Shown: positions 34,243 to 46,243, counted from the first letter of the stretch. The stretch is DNA of 64,000 nucleotides from Myotis daubentonii (GCF_963259705.1 NC_081842.1:41980803-42044802); one strand, 5' to 3'. Numbers and translations: made by a program. The notes: generated by a model from the letters alone, not told the origin.

Positions 34243-34707
34243 AAGTATCAGATAAATAGGCAATATCATTTTTCTCATTCAAGAATTTTTTTGGCCAAGT
34301 GTTCCTAATTTATGACATAAATTTCATTTATTAACATCCTGTAATTAATATATTTAAAATCAAAATCAGCAATTAAAGCCTTTTATCCCATCAGTGTGTA
34401 TAATTTTCTTCTAGCAAGGTATCTGAAATAGTTGAAAAAAATACAGCTATGTATAATTTTGCCCATAGACCTAAATTTTTAGGATACTCTGCAGTATGTG
34501 CCATACAAAGACGTTAAGCACCTACTTAATTCTCCAGCCTCACCTGCCACTACTGTGTCCTTCCACTTTATACTTCCGTAGTACCGAACTGTCCGTAGTT
34601 CTCTGAACAACAAGTGTAGTTAACACTGTTCTATTTTGTGGCTTTGTTCCTTGGCAAGGCTATGCCTTCTACCTGATTATACTCTTACCCATTTGTGAAT
34701 ACCTATT

Positions 34708-35062
34708 TATCATGCACTGGAGGGGAGGTCCCGCAGCCCAGCCTGCCCCCTCTCACAGTCTGGGAGCCGTCAGGGACGGGAGGCGACCTGGAGATCAGGG
34801 GAAGACGATCCCCCCATCACACCCCTGCCGGCCCTGGTTACTTGAACCTCGGGCAGCCCTAGTTGGCAGGGCAGCGCCTCGCACTGGCCCTGGGCGGCTG
34901 GAGGGCTGAGGGCAGGTCCGGCCACACCGTGTGCCTGCCGTGCCCCCTCCCTGGCTGGGCTGAAAGGACTGTTGGACTCCAGCAGGGCTGAGGGGACTGG
35001 GTGTTGCCATTTTTATGATGGTGTGATGGTCAATTTGCATATTCCCTCTTTATTAAATAGGA
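34708..35062 (-). mobile_element. Helitron, 3' end damaged
   Basis: The 5' end on the minus strand (ttcctatttaataaagaggg, then aatatgcaaattgacc) is clear. The 3' side stops at catgcactggaggggaggtc without a CTAG. Confidence 0.78.
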
Positions 35063-35184
35063 AAGTTCAAGTATTACTTCATTCCACTAAACCTTTCCAT
35101 ACTTCTAAAAGAATTTAAAAAGCTCTTTTTGTTAAGTCTCCATGTTTTGTAGATCTGCATTGTCCTTGTGGCAGTATATTACAA

Positions 35185-35909
35185 CTAGAGGCCCTGTGCA
35201 TGAAATTCGTGCGGGGGGGGGGGGTGGGGGCGGTGTCCCTCAGCCTGGCCTGCACCCTCTCCAATTTGCGACCCCTTGTGGGAGGGGATGTCCAATGCCA
35301 GTTTAGGCCCTGTGGGATCGAGCCAAAACTGGCAGTTGGACATCCCTCTCACAATCCGGGACTGCTGGCTCCTAACCGCTTACCTGCCTCATTGCCTCTA
35401 ACTGCTTCTGCCTGCCAGCCTGATCACCCCCTAACCGCTCCCCTGCTGGCCTGATTACCCCCAACTGCCCTCCCCTGCAGGCCTGATTACCCCCAACTGC
35501 CCTCCCCTGCAGGCCTGATTACCCCCAACTGCCCTCTCCTGCCGGTCTGATCACCCCCAATTGCCCTCCTCTGCAGGCCTGGTCCCCCCCAACTGCCCTC
35601 CCCTGCAGGCCTGGTCCCCCCCCAACTGCCCTCCCCTGCAGGCCTGGTCCCCCCAACTGCCCTCCCCTGCAGGCCTGGTCCCCCCCAACTGCCCTCCCCT
35701 GCAGGCCTGGTCCCCCCCAACTGCCCTCCCCTGCAGGCCTGGTCCCCCCCCAACTGCCCTCCCCTGCAGGCCTGGTCCCCCCAACTGCCCTCCCCTGCAG
35801 GCCTGGTCCCCTCCAACTGCCCTCCCCTGCCGGCCATCTTGTGACGACGTCGTGGTGGCCATCTTGTGATGACGTTGCGTGATGCCACCTATGCTTTTAT
35901 TAGATAGGA
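35185..35909 (-). mobile_element. Helitron with minisatellite
   Basis: CTAG at 35185, then aggccctgtgcatgaaattc and a G12 run; 5' end ataggat at 35909. Body is largely the array at 35430-35830. Confidence 0.88.
35430..35830 (-). repeat. ~31-bp minisatellite
   Basis: About 12-13 units of the type CCTGCAGGCCTGGTCCCCCC plus AACTGCCCTCC, very similar to each other. Produces frames on both strands by translation of the repeat. Confidence 0.9.
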
Positions 35910-36652
35910 TTATTTGTTTAATGACTTTGTTCTTTATTCGCCTGTGAATTTCTTGAGGTCCATTTATTCTTTGTCTTTGTTTCCAGCACCACTCTCAATA
36001 TGTGTTTCACAGTTTCTTGAGTTAAATTGAAATCTGTGAATTAAGTTGAATTCTACAAATTAATCCTTATATTTTTCTCGACCTCTTAGCTTAGATCTAT
36101 GTGTGTTTGCATTAAAAAAACAAACAAACAAAAGAAAAAAACAACCCTAGGTTTTCATTTACTTTTCAGTTGTCCTCATGAAATTTCTGAGACTCACCTG
36201 AGGTTATATAGTCCTTTATTGTCCACAGTCTAATTTTTGAACTGCTGATATCAGAGATTTCCTTATCAAAAAAAGAGAAAAATCTTATAGTGAAACTTAA
36301 GACTTTCTAATAAAATAGTTTATGTAGGCCATATACTTAATTGGTACTATAAAAATCAACTTTGAAAATATATTCTTAAAATATGAGTTTGTAATAAATG
36401 AGGCATGTGGCCCATCGGCCAAGAGTTTGACATGTTTGTAGATTTTATGTTAAATAGATGATCACTGATTTAGTCATTCTTGTCTCTTCCCTAATGGGGG
36501 GAAAAATTCAGTTTTATCACTGAACTGAATGTTACTATAACATTCTTAGGTCAAGAAGTCCAGAATTTACCTTACTTATACTCTGTGATTTATATTTAAA
36601 ATACAATCAGAAAAGTATTTTCTACTGCTAATTTTGTTTCATTTATTTTCAG
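35910..36652 (+). other. Intron with L2-like remnant
   Basis: ctgtgaatttcttgaggtcc near 35942 is L2-like. The remainder is unrecognised. Confidence 0.4.
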
Positions 36653-36856
36653 ACTGCAAGATAAAGTTCGAGAAACTATCGAAGCATTGAGAATGGCTGG
36701 TATCAAAGTATGGGTACTTACTGGAGATAAACATGAAACTGCTGTTAGTGTGAGTTTATCATGTGGACATTTTCATAGAACCATGAATATCCTTGAACTT
36801 ATAAACCAGAAATCAGACAACGAATGTGCTGAACAATTGAGGCAGCTTGCCAGAAG
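36653..36856 (+). CDS. ATP11B: ATP11B exon w17 (P domain, TGDK)
   Basis: 204 nt encoding LQDKVRETIEALRMAGIKVW then VLTGDKHETAVSV. TGDK lies in the P-domain hinge and coordinates ATP phosphates. Ends in a split arginine. Confidence 0.98.
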
Positions 36857-36892
36857 GTAAGAATATAATTATCTGAATCAGATAGTTGAGGG

Positions 36893-37205
36893 GTAAGTAA
36901 ACTGTGGCCCACTGCCAGTTTTTTAATGCCCATGAGCCCAAAATAATTTTTATATTATTTGATGGATGAAAAAGAATCCAAAGAATAATATTTCATGTTG
37001 TGAAAATTATATAAAATTCATATTTTGATGCCTGTGAATAAAATTTTGTTGGAACACAACCACCTTCATTCATTTACATGTCATCAGTGAAGGCTTTTGC
37101 ACTATAGCAACACAGCTGAGTATTTACAACAGACCTTATGAAGCATTTTTATCATTTTTCACTGCTGCTTGATACACTTCAAGTTACAGCAACTCAATAG
37201 TATCT
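36893..37205. repeat. Old hAT-type MER element
   Basis: gtaaactgtggcccactgcc, then aaattttgttggaacacaac and acttacatgtcatcagtgaa-like phrases of an old hAT MITE, same family as 29238-29411. Confidence 0.6.
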
Positions 37206-37239
37206 TGAGTGCCACACATACTGCCATCTGACATTTTAC

Positions 37240-37442
37240 TTTTTATTTACAAACCTCACCTGAGGATATGTTTCCATTGGTTTTGAGAGAGAGAGAGAAG
37301 CATCGTTGTGAGAGAAACATCGATTGGTTGCTTCCCGTACAATTGAACCTGCAACCTATTTTTTGTCCTGACCAGGAATCGAACCTGCAACCTTTTGGTT
37401 TACAGGACGATGCTCCAACCAACAGAGCCAACCAGCCAGGGC
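37240..37442 (-). mobile_element. Ves SINE
   Basis: Minus-strand copy, head agccctggctggttggctct at 37442, with an internal duplication around the B-box region. Confidence 0.85.
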
Positions 37443-37513
37443 TTACTATATTTTAACTATCATTATTTACTCATTATCTCCAAACAAGAAAAATGGACTT
37501 TTAATATCACACT

Positions 37514-37720
37514 TTTTAAAAAACATATTCTTATTGATTTCAGAGAGGAAGGGAGAGAGAGAAACATCAATGATGAGAGAATCATTGATCGGCTGCCTCC
37601 TCCACACCCCCTTCTGGGGATCGAGCACAACCTGGGCATGTGCCCTTGCCTGGAATCAAACCCAGGACTCTTCAGTCTGCAGGCCGACTTGCTATTCACT
37701 GAGCCAAACTGGCTAGAGCT
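37514..37720 (-). mobile_element. Ves SINE
   Basis: Second minus-strand copy, 70 bp from the previous one; head agctctagccagtttggctc at 37720. Confidence 0.83.
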
Positions 37721-38581
37721 AATACCACACTTATCACAGTGAAGTGTTGATTATTTTATCAAATTAGATGCAGCGCAATGCTACTTTGAGTGCTGGCCTT
37801 CAACAATATATTAAAGTGTCTCTGAATAATAAATACAATGCTTGCACCAGAATGTAAATCTGTGTATTGCTTCTTTTACCAAGAAAATCTTTACAAAATG
37901 GGAGTGGGGAGAAACAGTGGAACCTAATAGTGTGGTCAGTAATGTAGTTGATTTAGATACTGATGCAAGCTTCTTATCTCTTTCTGGCAACAAATAATTT
38001 GCCCAGCTGCCAGTAATCATACCATGAGTAGTACTCATATAGCATATGCCCACAAGGGAAGTGTTATCCATGTTTCACCATAGTAATATCTCATGTCACA
38101 GTCCATTGTAGGAATTAATATCAAGAACAGTTATGATTCCTTCATCCCTTCGTTTCCTACTTACACATAATTTAGCTCATGATTTTTTCTGAATGTTTTT
38201 ATTTAATTTTTTTAAATTAGGATTTACTAAATATAACAATGTTTTTATTTTTGTAAGACTGTATACTCACAATTTTGGAGAATATACTGAGATTATATGT
38301 TACAGTTCACGTTTAGAAAATATAGTTACTGTGTCTACATATCAGTACATTGTAAAATTGAATATCATCTGTTTTATTCATCATATCAGTCACTCTCAGT
38401 TCTACTTAATCTTAACTTCAAGGTAATACAATTTAGTTTGTTCCCTGACATGTCAGTTTTGTAATAATAAAGTCTATAGATGAATGGTCCATCTTTCAGT
38501 AAGAATCTTTTGTTTACTAAGCGCGTGTAAATAATATGACTTCAAAGTATCTTCAGAGGACATAATTATTTTCTGTTTTAG
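37721..38581 (+). other. Intron, nothing firm
   Basis: Moderately complex sequence at 37740-38100 with no recognised family; AT-rich beyond. Confidence 0.35.
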
Positions 38582-38735
38582 AATTACAGAGGATCATGTG
38601 ATTCAGCATGGGCTGGTGGTGGATGGGACCAGTCTATCTCTTGCGCTCAGGGAGCATGAAAAACTATTTATGGATGTTTGCAGAAATTGCTCAGCTGTGT
38701 TATGCTGTCGTATGGCACCACTGCAGAAAGCTAAG
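38582..38735 (+). CDS. ATP11B: ATP11B exon w18 (P domain)
   Basis: 154 nt beginning ITEDHVIQHGLVVDGTSLSL and ending CSAVLCCRMAPLQKAK. CCRxxPLQKA is a P4 P-domain signature. Donor gtatgt. Confidence 0.98.
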
Positions 38736-39717
38736 GTATGTTTGTGTTATAAAAAGTTCAATTAAAGATACGTAGATCTAAAAGTATTCTTTAAGGTTAA
38801 TGACTTAACTAGGTCTATTTGGTGGTATGCAGTATATGAATCTTAACTGTGGGTCAGTCATTTCTCATATTATGAATTTTAACCATGTACATTTTTAGAC
38901 TTGGAATTTTCAGAGTCATTGTAGAAATTTCAGCTATTCATAATAAATAACCTAGGAAGTCTGTGATGGGTAGCAATTTGTGATTTTTCCTGAGACACAA
39001 ATTTAAGCTGTGACAACTAAAATTTCACAGTTTAGTTACTTACCAACTGAGGGAGCCTATAAGACTTCAGTGGTTCTATTGATCTCTGCTTATTCTTGCA
39101 TTATTGTGAAATGATAATTCTCTTTATTTAAAATGGCTATTAAGTAATAGAACTTTAGTAAGAAGTTGAAAAGCCAATTGTGATATTAAGTTATATACAA
39201 AAATATTTAAATTTCAGCTATGATTCTATGTGAAAGCCTATACAAATATTTTTTATAACTCCAAATTTGTAATTTGAGGTCTTAGACTGTATCCTTCACA
39301 AATAGTATCATTTGAAATGTACATCTAAACACTGGTTGTTTCACATATAGATCTAATAAATTAGGCATTCAATAGTTTTTGGCTTCATGGAACTTTCTTA
39401 TAATGCCTATATTATTATAACACATGTCCCCTCAGTCTGTGGAGACTAAAACTGGAGACCAAACAGAGCTAACATCTAGGTTCTTTATAAAAGTACATTC
39501 AAGAATTTCAAAGAAACATTTTTTAAAATTTCATTGAATTTAATTTTGATTGCTTTTTAAATTTTTGAAAATAATTATCTTTGCCTAATAAAGTTCAAAT
39601 AGTTATTACTTTTTACACAGTTATTAAGCTTTTTACAAAGGTAAACTGTATTTAAAGATTTTTGCTTCCCATAATAAAATCCAAGATAATATTGTGTGTG
39701 TTTTTTTGCTTTTTGTT
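38736..39717 (+). other. Intron, nothing recognised
   Basis: AT-rich intron after w18. Confidence 0.5.
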
Positions 39718-39860
39718 TTTTTTTAAATATTTTTTTATTATTGAAAGTATTCCGGATATCTCCCTTGACTTTATCCCCCTTTACCCTTTTCTTCCCAGCC
39801 CCTACCCATCCCCCTAGGTCTTCACTACCCTTATTTGCCCATGTCCATGGCCTGTGTATG
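39718..39860 (-). repeat. Bat L1 3' end, antisense
   Basis: ttattattgaaagtattccg and ttgcccatgtccatggcctg on the plus strand are the complement of the bat L1 3' UTR; poly(T) at the left is the L1 tail. Confidence 0.75.
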
Positions 39861-40079
39861 TAAGATAATACTGTTCTGCAATGTCATTCTGAAAGACATT
39901 TCTAACATCGTAATGGAAAGAGAGACATCCCTCAAAAAATGAACCATAGAGAATATTATTGTCTAATATAAAATTAATTTTTTTCTACTTCCTTCAACAG
40001 AGTCATTTCTGATAAATGACTTTCTATAAATATAAGAAATTAAAATTTTACCGTGATTGATTAGTTGTATGTCTTTCAG

Positions 40080-40182
40080 GTAATAAGACTGATAAAAATC
40101 TCACCTGAGAAACCTATAACGTTGGCTGTTGGTGATGGTGCTAATGATGTAAGCATGATACAAGAAGCACATGTTGGCATAG
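40080..40182 (+). CDS. ATP11B: ATP11B exon w19 (GDGAND)
   Basis: 103 nt encoding [20 protein letters not shown] then [15 protein letters not shown]. The two aspartates of GDGAND bind the catalytic magnesium. Splits a glycine codon with the next exon. Confidence 0.98.
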
Positions 40183-40643
40183 GTGATTGATTTTTCCTTT
40201 TTCCCTGAACTTTTAACATTGGTATAATTATTTGGGGATTTTGAATTTTTCTTTTGTAAACTAAAGTATAGTATCAAATACTTGAATGAAAACTGAATGC
40301 AACATGGTAATATAGTGTTTCCCTACCAGAAACCTATTATAATTAGCCCAATATTTCAAATATTTTATTTCCAAATTTTCAAAGACATGAATACCACATT
40401 AATGAATTTTTCTTTTCCAATTCTCCTTCATAATAAATTAGCTTTATTGTTACATGTAATTTTATACTTTTTAAAGTAGTTTCATATATTATTTTATCCC
40501 TTTTAAACTCTAAATTTGTGATTTACATAGTTACCTTCCTGGTTTTAAATTCTCGTTTTAGAATGTTATTTTTTGTCAATCTAAAGATTCTGCAGCTCAT
40601 TTTAAAGAAAACTTTAGAGATAGAAAATCATACCAAACTGTAA

Positions 40644-40957
40644 TCCTATATAATAAAAGGCTAATACGCAAATAGACTGAACAGCAGAACGACCAGTCAC
40701 TATGACATGCACTGACCACCAGGGGGCAGAAGCTCAATGTAGGAGCTGCCCCCTGGTGGTCAGTGTGTTCCCACATGGGGAGCGCCGTTCAGCCAGAAGC
40801 TGGGCTCACGGCTGACAAGCGGTGGTGGCGGGAGCCCGCCTCCACGGCAGCACTAAGAATGTCTGACTACAAGAAGGCACAGGCCAGGCTAAGGGGACTC
40901 CCCCCCCCCCACCCACCCCCACCCCGAGTGCATGAATTTCATGCACCGGACCTCTAG
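40644..40957 (+). mobile_element. HeliBat Helitron with paired CTCF-like motifs
   Basis: TCCTATATAATAAAAGGC start and gtgcatgaatttcatgcacc then ggacctCTAG end, between A and T. Motif pair at 40716-40759. Confidence 0.92.
40716..40759. promoter_or_regulatory. Inverted pair of CTCF-like motifs
   Basis: CCACCAGGGGGCAG and its perfect inverted partner CTGCCCCCTGGTGG, 44 bp end to end. This is the cleanest pair in the window. Confidence 0.45.
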
Positions 40958-42967
40958 TAAAATATAAAATTCCAAATAGCCTTCTGACTTAATAACCTTT
41001 ATCCTAATTTTTTTCTTTTTTTGCCTAGCATTTTTATTGGATTCAGAATATGAATTATTTATATTTAAAATATCAGTCACTTACTATTTAAACCATATTC
41101 TGACCTGTTTTTCTCACTAATTTTAGTATACAAATACAGAAGTAAAGAGGACAGTATGGGTTTTTCATTAAAGGATAAATTTTTAGTTTCAGAAGAGTGT
41201 AACTGGTCCTGTTTTGGAATCATTTCTGTAATATCCTGTGAGTAGTTATTGGGTCTAATGTTTCTATTTTATCTCAAATAAGCTCCTACTTCTTTAGGAT
41301 AATTAAATTTTCATTTTGAAAACTTAATTTTCTTTCCAGTTTGTTAATTGTTCCCATAATTCTCCCTAACAATTTGATATCTTCCTATATCACATATTAA
41401 AGCATAAAAAGCTACAGTATTTATAACAGTTTGAGTCTAGTATGCTAGCAGACAGACTAGTGAATAGGATAGATTTAAACAGATGTTTAAGTAGATTCAG
41501 ATAGATGTTTAAAACTATTTAAACATAAGTAGGGAAACAACTTACTTGATAAAAAATACTGATTAAACTTGTTAAAGACCGTAAAAAGTAATAGAGGAAA
41601 AATTTAATGAATAATCCTGTATTTTGAGGTGTAAAAAGGTCTATTAAGTACAAAACCAAACAAAGCAAGAAAAAGATCAATATGTGTGGCAAAAGTAAAT
41701 ACTGTCCCCCCAAAATTTTAAAGACAGAGTAGTAAAGAATATTTTCAAAATAGATGACAAAGTTTTAATATTCCTAATATGTAAATTCTTAACAAATTAA
41801 TAAGAAAAATACTATAGTAGAAATAGGTGGAAGGATGTGAACCATCAGTTGTCACAAAAGGAGAAATCTAAAATGAATACTAAATGTATGAAAAAAGGGT
41901 TCAGTCTCTCACTAACAAAGAATGCAAGTTTATATTGCCTATCAGAGTGACAAAAATTACAAAGATTGATAAAATATGGAATTAGTAAAGGTATAGATTA
42001 GTAAATTATCTTATTTGATGTTTATGGGAGTCAAATTATAAATGTTTCCTGTTGACCTGTCAGTCATGCATCTAGAATTTCTTTGAAGAAAATATGTGAA
42101 TATGTTGACAAAGACATATTTTATAAACAATGTCCATAATAGTATATTAAGAGACAAAAGTAGATTACAAAACAATCCCATTTTTATACACTTATTTGTA
42201 TGTATAAAAAATGTACAGACATATAGAATATGAGGAAGGAAAAATCCTAAAAGTATATATACCAAAAATAGTTTTTTTTCTAGATACCGTGAATATAGTT
42301 GTCTTTATCTATAACACTTTCAAACATTTCGATCCTTTTATGACAAAAATTAAAATTTTTAATTTTGAAAAATAATTTTTCAAAGCTGCTTCTAGTTTTA
42401 AAAAGTAAACTTGGCAATAACTGTTTTGAAAGCTAAAAGATTATCATAACCTAAAAAATGTACTCATTTATCAGATAAAATTATGTACTGATTTCAGATG
42501 ATAGTGTACTTTAAAAAATCATTTTGTTTGAGTTATGCATGAAGAATTTAAAGAAGTCAAACTTGCTCATTTTTGGTAGGTTCAAATTATTCAACTTGGA
42601 TATTTTTTATGTTCAGTGAAGTTAAAGCTATTTTATAGCTTCCTTACCATTAGAAATCTATTAACGAGTACTCTGAACTTTTTAGTATAATTTATGTTCT
42701 TATTAGATCCGGGACTTTCAATATTATTTTTATAGTAATTATATTTTATATTACATTCTAAACCTTTGAAAATTGATGTTACATGCCTAGTAATTTATAT
42801 ATTTGATTTAGAACAAACTTTTGAAAATCTGCTCTCTACTATATATTAGGATATAGTGATCCTAAATCCAACTTCAACTGCTATAATTAACATATTCATA
42901 GATATATCGGGAAAATTGTACTTATCAGTTATCAATGAATTTGCCTTTTTGTCCCCTTTATTGGCAG
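40958..42967 (+). other. Intron with decayed L1 pieces
   Basis: About 41740-42280 contains old L1-like phrases (cagtctctcactaacaaaga). The rest is AT-rich without recognised features. Confidence 0.4.
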
Positions 42968-43113
42968 GAATCATGGGTAAAGAAGGAAGACAAGCTGCAA
43001 GAAACAGTGACTATGCAATAGCAAGATTTAAATTTCTCTCCAAGTTGCTCTTTGTTCATGGTCACTTTTATTACATTAGAATAGCTACCCTTGTACAGTA
43101 TTTTTTTTATAAG
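42968..43113 (+). CDS. ATP11B: ATP11B exon w20 (M5 start)
   Basis: 146 nt encoding [20 protein letters not shown], then [20 protein letters not shown] and the first part of M5. A Ves SINE begins about 36 nt past the donor. Confidence 0.97.
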
Positions 43114-43149
43114 GTGAGTTTCGTGGACATATTTTATTTATTTATTTAT

Positions 43150-43372
43150 TTTAAATATGTTTTTATTGATTTTTTAGAGAGAGAGGAAGGGAGAGAGGGA
43201 GAGAGATAGAAACATCAATGATGACAGAGAAACATCATCTATTGGCTGCCTCCTGCGCGCCCCCTACTAGGGATTGATCCTACAACCCAGGCATGTGCCC
43301 TGACCGAAAATCAAACCAGTGGCCTCTTGGTTCCTGAGTCGATGCTCAACTGCTGAGCTACACTGGCCAGAC
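43150..43372 (-). mobile_element. Ves SINE next to exon w20
   Basis: Minus-strand copy with head gtctggccagtgtagctcag at 43372. Its A-rich tail starts only about 36 nt after the w20 donor. Confidence 0.85.
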
Positions 43373-43564
43373 TCATGGATATATTTTAGAATCAGTTATT
43401 GACAGTAAGTTGAGGCTTCAATTTAAGGAATACTATCACCATACAAATTATTCTTAAAAATTGTTCCCATAACAGTTTTTCTTAAAAATCATTTCCATAA
43501 AATAAGTTTATGGACATAATTAGTCATGAATCTCATGTGTACTGAGAGAAAGAAAATCAAGGGT

Positions 43565-43740
43565 TGCCTGGTGCTAAGGGTGCAGGTTTTAGAATTGACT
43601 GGAAAGGGATATGGAAAATTTTGCATGAGAGAATAGTTAATCTAGTTTGATTGTGGTGGTGGTTACACAGGTGTATAAATTTGTCAAAACACATTAAAAA
43701 ATTTACACTTAAAATTGCTATATTTTATTTTATACAGATT
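43565..43740 (+). repeat. Old L1 3' fragment
   Basis: ggttgcctggtgctaagggt and ggtggtggttacacaggtgt are typical of L1 3' ends. Confidence 0.55.
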
Positions 43741-44134
43741 TAAACTCAATTAATTCGATTTCTTTTATGTAATTTCGTTTTGAACCAGTGGTAAGTTTTA
43801 ATTTAACTTCAATATAATGGTTTCAAGCAGGTGTTCTAAATCTTTTTGTGTCATGAATGACCATTAGGTAATCAAGTGAGATGTATAAATTACTCAGTAT
43901 AGGGCTTGTAAATGCACAAAATAAAATACATAGGATTACAAGGAAACTAATTTTGTTGAAGTACTGTTCTGTCTCTTGACTCTTTTGAGGAAGGTAGGAT
44001 TTGGTGGAACTCATGTTAAGAGCCCCTGAGTACCAAGACATTTAGTACACCAGAATATCCTATGTTGCCTATATACCTGTACTTAAGTAATAGCTGCAAG
44101 CCAATGAAAGAACACAGGTAGATTGCATATCTAA
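43741..44134 (+). other. Intron, possible unclassified old repeat
   Basis: 43800-44030 reads like an old mammalian MITE (aaataaaatacataggatta) but I cannot name it. Confidence 0.3.
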
Positions 44135-44850
44135 TCCTATATAATAAAGAGCTAGGGGTCAGCTTTAGCTCAAGCGGTTACTTCGGATTCTGCTTGTTGC
44201 AGACACATAAAGAGCTAATATGCAAATGGTCATCACGTCCTCACGCTATAACTCCGTAATGGCTCTGACACTCAACACTGGGTCTGAGGAATGGGGATCA
44301 GCCAGGCACAAATGAGCTCATGAGAGAGGAATGGGGACCAGCCAGGCTACAGTCCGGGAGAGGGACAAGCCGCCCACCCCGCGGTCCCAGGTGCCAGCGC
44401 CTACAGCTGCAGCCTGGGTGAAACTGCCTGCCCACAGTCCCCTGCGGCTGTGGCCGGCCCTGGCAAAGGAGGCCTCGGTCCTGGGTGCCTGCGGCCAGCC
44501 AGGGTCCCGGGTGCCTGCAACCGACCAGAGGAGGGAATCCTAGGTCCCGGTTGCGGGGCGAGACAGAGGCGATTAGGGACAATCAGGCCAGCAAGGGAGC
44601 AGTTAGCGGCGATCAGGCAGGCAGAGGTGGTTAGGGTTGATAAGGCAGGCAGAGGTGTTAAGGGTGATCAGGCAGGCAAGTAGAGGGGTTAGGGGCAATC
44701 AGGCAGGCAGGCGAGTGGTTAGGAGTCAGCAGTCCCCAATTGAGAGAGGCAGTTGGACTTCCCCTGAGGGGTCCTGGATTGGAGAGGGTGCAGGCTGGGC
44801 TGAGGGAACTCCCCATCCTTGTGCATGAATTTCATGCACTGGGCCTCTAG
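44135..44850 (+). mobile_element. Helitron hosting a vault-RNA-like insertion
   Basis: TCCTATATAATAAAGAGC start; gtgcatgaatttcatgcact then gggcctCTAG end. Interrupted after 20 bp by the 52-bp insertion 44155-44206. The following base begins another Helitron. Confidence 0.9.
44155..44206 (+). pseudogene. Vault RNA 5'-fragment retrocopy
   Basis: The first 31 bases contain agctttagctca and agcggttacttcg, matching the 5' stem and box A of vertebrate vault RNA as remembered. The 3' half does not align clearly and box B is absent. Flanked by the 11-bp repeat ATAAAGAGCTA (44144-44154, 44207-44217). The related Helitron at 56161 shows the uninterrupted site. Confidence 0.7.
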
Positions 44851-45088
44851 TCCTATCTAATAATAGAGAAACATGGTAATTAACCATACCTCCGACACAC
44901 TTCCCATTGGCTAATCAGGGTGATATGCAAATTAACTGCCAACCAAGATGGCGGCCGGCAGCCAGGCAGCTGAAGCGAACAGGAGGCTTGCTTGCTCCAG
45001 TGAAGGAGGAAGCCAAGGTTCCCGCCTGCCGCTGCTGGGCTCTGAGCTTGCACTCTAAGCAACTATGTTGCAATTATAGAAGCTAAAC

Positions 45089-45303
45089 CAAGGGTGGGCA
45101 AACTTTTTGACTCGAGGGCCACAATGGGTTCTTAAACTGGACCGGAGGGCCAGAACAAAAGCATGGATGGAGTGTTTGTGTGAACTAATATAAATTCAAA
45201 GTAAACATCATTACATAAAAGGGTACGGTATTTTTTTTTTTTTAGTTTTATTCATTTCAAATGGGCCGGATCCGGCCCGCGGGCCGTAGTTTGCCCACGG
45301 CTG
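45089..45303. mobile_element. hAT-like MITE, 215 bp
   Basis: Ends CAAGGGTGGGCAAACT and GTAGTTTGCCCACGGCTG. Perfect 8-bp duplication AGCTAAAC at 45081-45088 and 45304-45311. Confidence 0.9.
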
Positions 45304-45499
45304 AGCTAAACCATCCCCAGAAATCTGCTTTCAGCCAGCCAGGATCTCAGAGCTGGAGTTGCAACAGTGTTTCAATTATAGAACCCAAACAAACCAAGGT
45401 CTCAGAGCTGGAGCCGAGCCTCAGAGCTAAAGCCGGCTCTCAGCTCCAGTGACAGCCATAGAAGGTAAATAAATCCCAGAATAAAAAAGAGAAAAAAAG

Positions 45500-46243
45500 T
45501 GCCGGGGTTCAGCCCCAGCGGGTCCAGGGGTCCCCAAAGGTGTAGACGGAGTCGGCGAAGAAGGAATGACACGGAGACAGCGTTCAGTTGATCAGCAGCC
45601 TAGCCAGGATCTCTAGCCCGGATCTCCAGAGAGGTTCTGCTTCGGATCTCCAGCGAGGTTCTGTAGCCATGTTCCCTCGCTAGGTTCTCCAGCCAGGTTC
45701 TGTCCAGGCTCTCCAGTCAGGTTCTCCTGCCAATCTCTGTAGTCAGGTTCAGTCCAGGATCCCTTGCCATGTTCTCCCGCTAGGCTCTGTCTCTAGGCTC
45801 TGAGGCCAGTCCCTCTCCAGGATCCTCCGGCATGCTCTCTCCAGCGAAGTTCTTCTGTCTCTAGTTCTGTGTTCTAAATTCTGTGTTCTGAGTTCTGAGT
45901 GTTTCTGTCTTGTTACAACTGTATTTATACCAGTTGATTCAATCCTATCAATCTCTATTACAAAGGTTAGGGCGTTTCTTATCTCCATTCCAGGGAGAAA
46001 AGATTATGTAGTTTAAGCATGATTGTTCGTAGTTAAAGGGATTAATTACCCGCCTGGCACTTAGTTGAGGGGTTTTATTCCCTCCCTAACTTCAGGGGAA
46101 AATCCCTACCTGGGGATTCAACCTTTCTCGGAGAGGTGACCTTGGTTAAAACACAGCGCCAAGAAGGTGAGCAAACATATTAAGAACCGTATGCCATATA
46201 TGCCAGGTCCCTTGAAACAGCAAGGATGGACCGGCTCCCGGCA
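45500..46243 (-). mobile_element. Solo LTR of an endogenous retrovirus
   Basis: 744 bp bounded by TGCCGGG and CCCGGCA, with the 6-bp duplication AAAAAG on both sides. A TATAAATA-like box (minus strand, near 45926) suggests minus orientation. A 6-bp duplication fits a class II (betaretrovirus-like) ERV. No gag, pol or env sequence is present, so it is a recombined solo LTR. About 45600-45860 holds degenerate short repeats around ccaggttctg. Confidence 0.8.

Noticed and set aside
35487..35888. 133-codon minus-strand frame and a plus-strand partner
   Set aside because: Translation of the 31-bp Helitron array on both strands.
42856..42967. 5' extension of exon w20
   Set aside because: The frame is open upstream, but a good acceptor (ttggcag) at 42967 and the glycine codon split with w19 fix the start at 42968.
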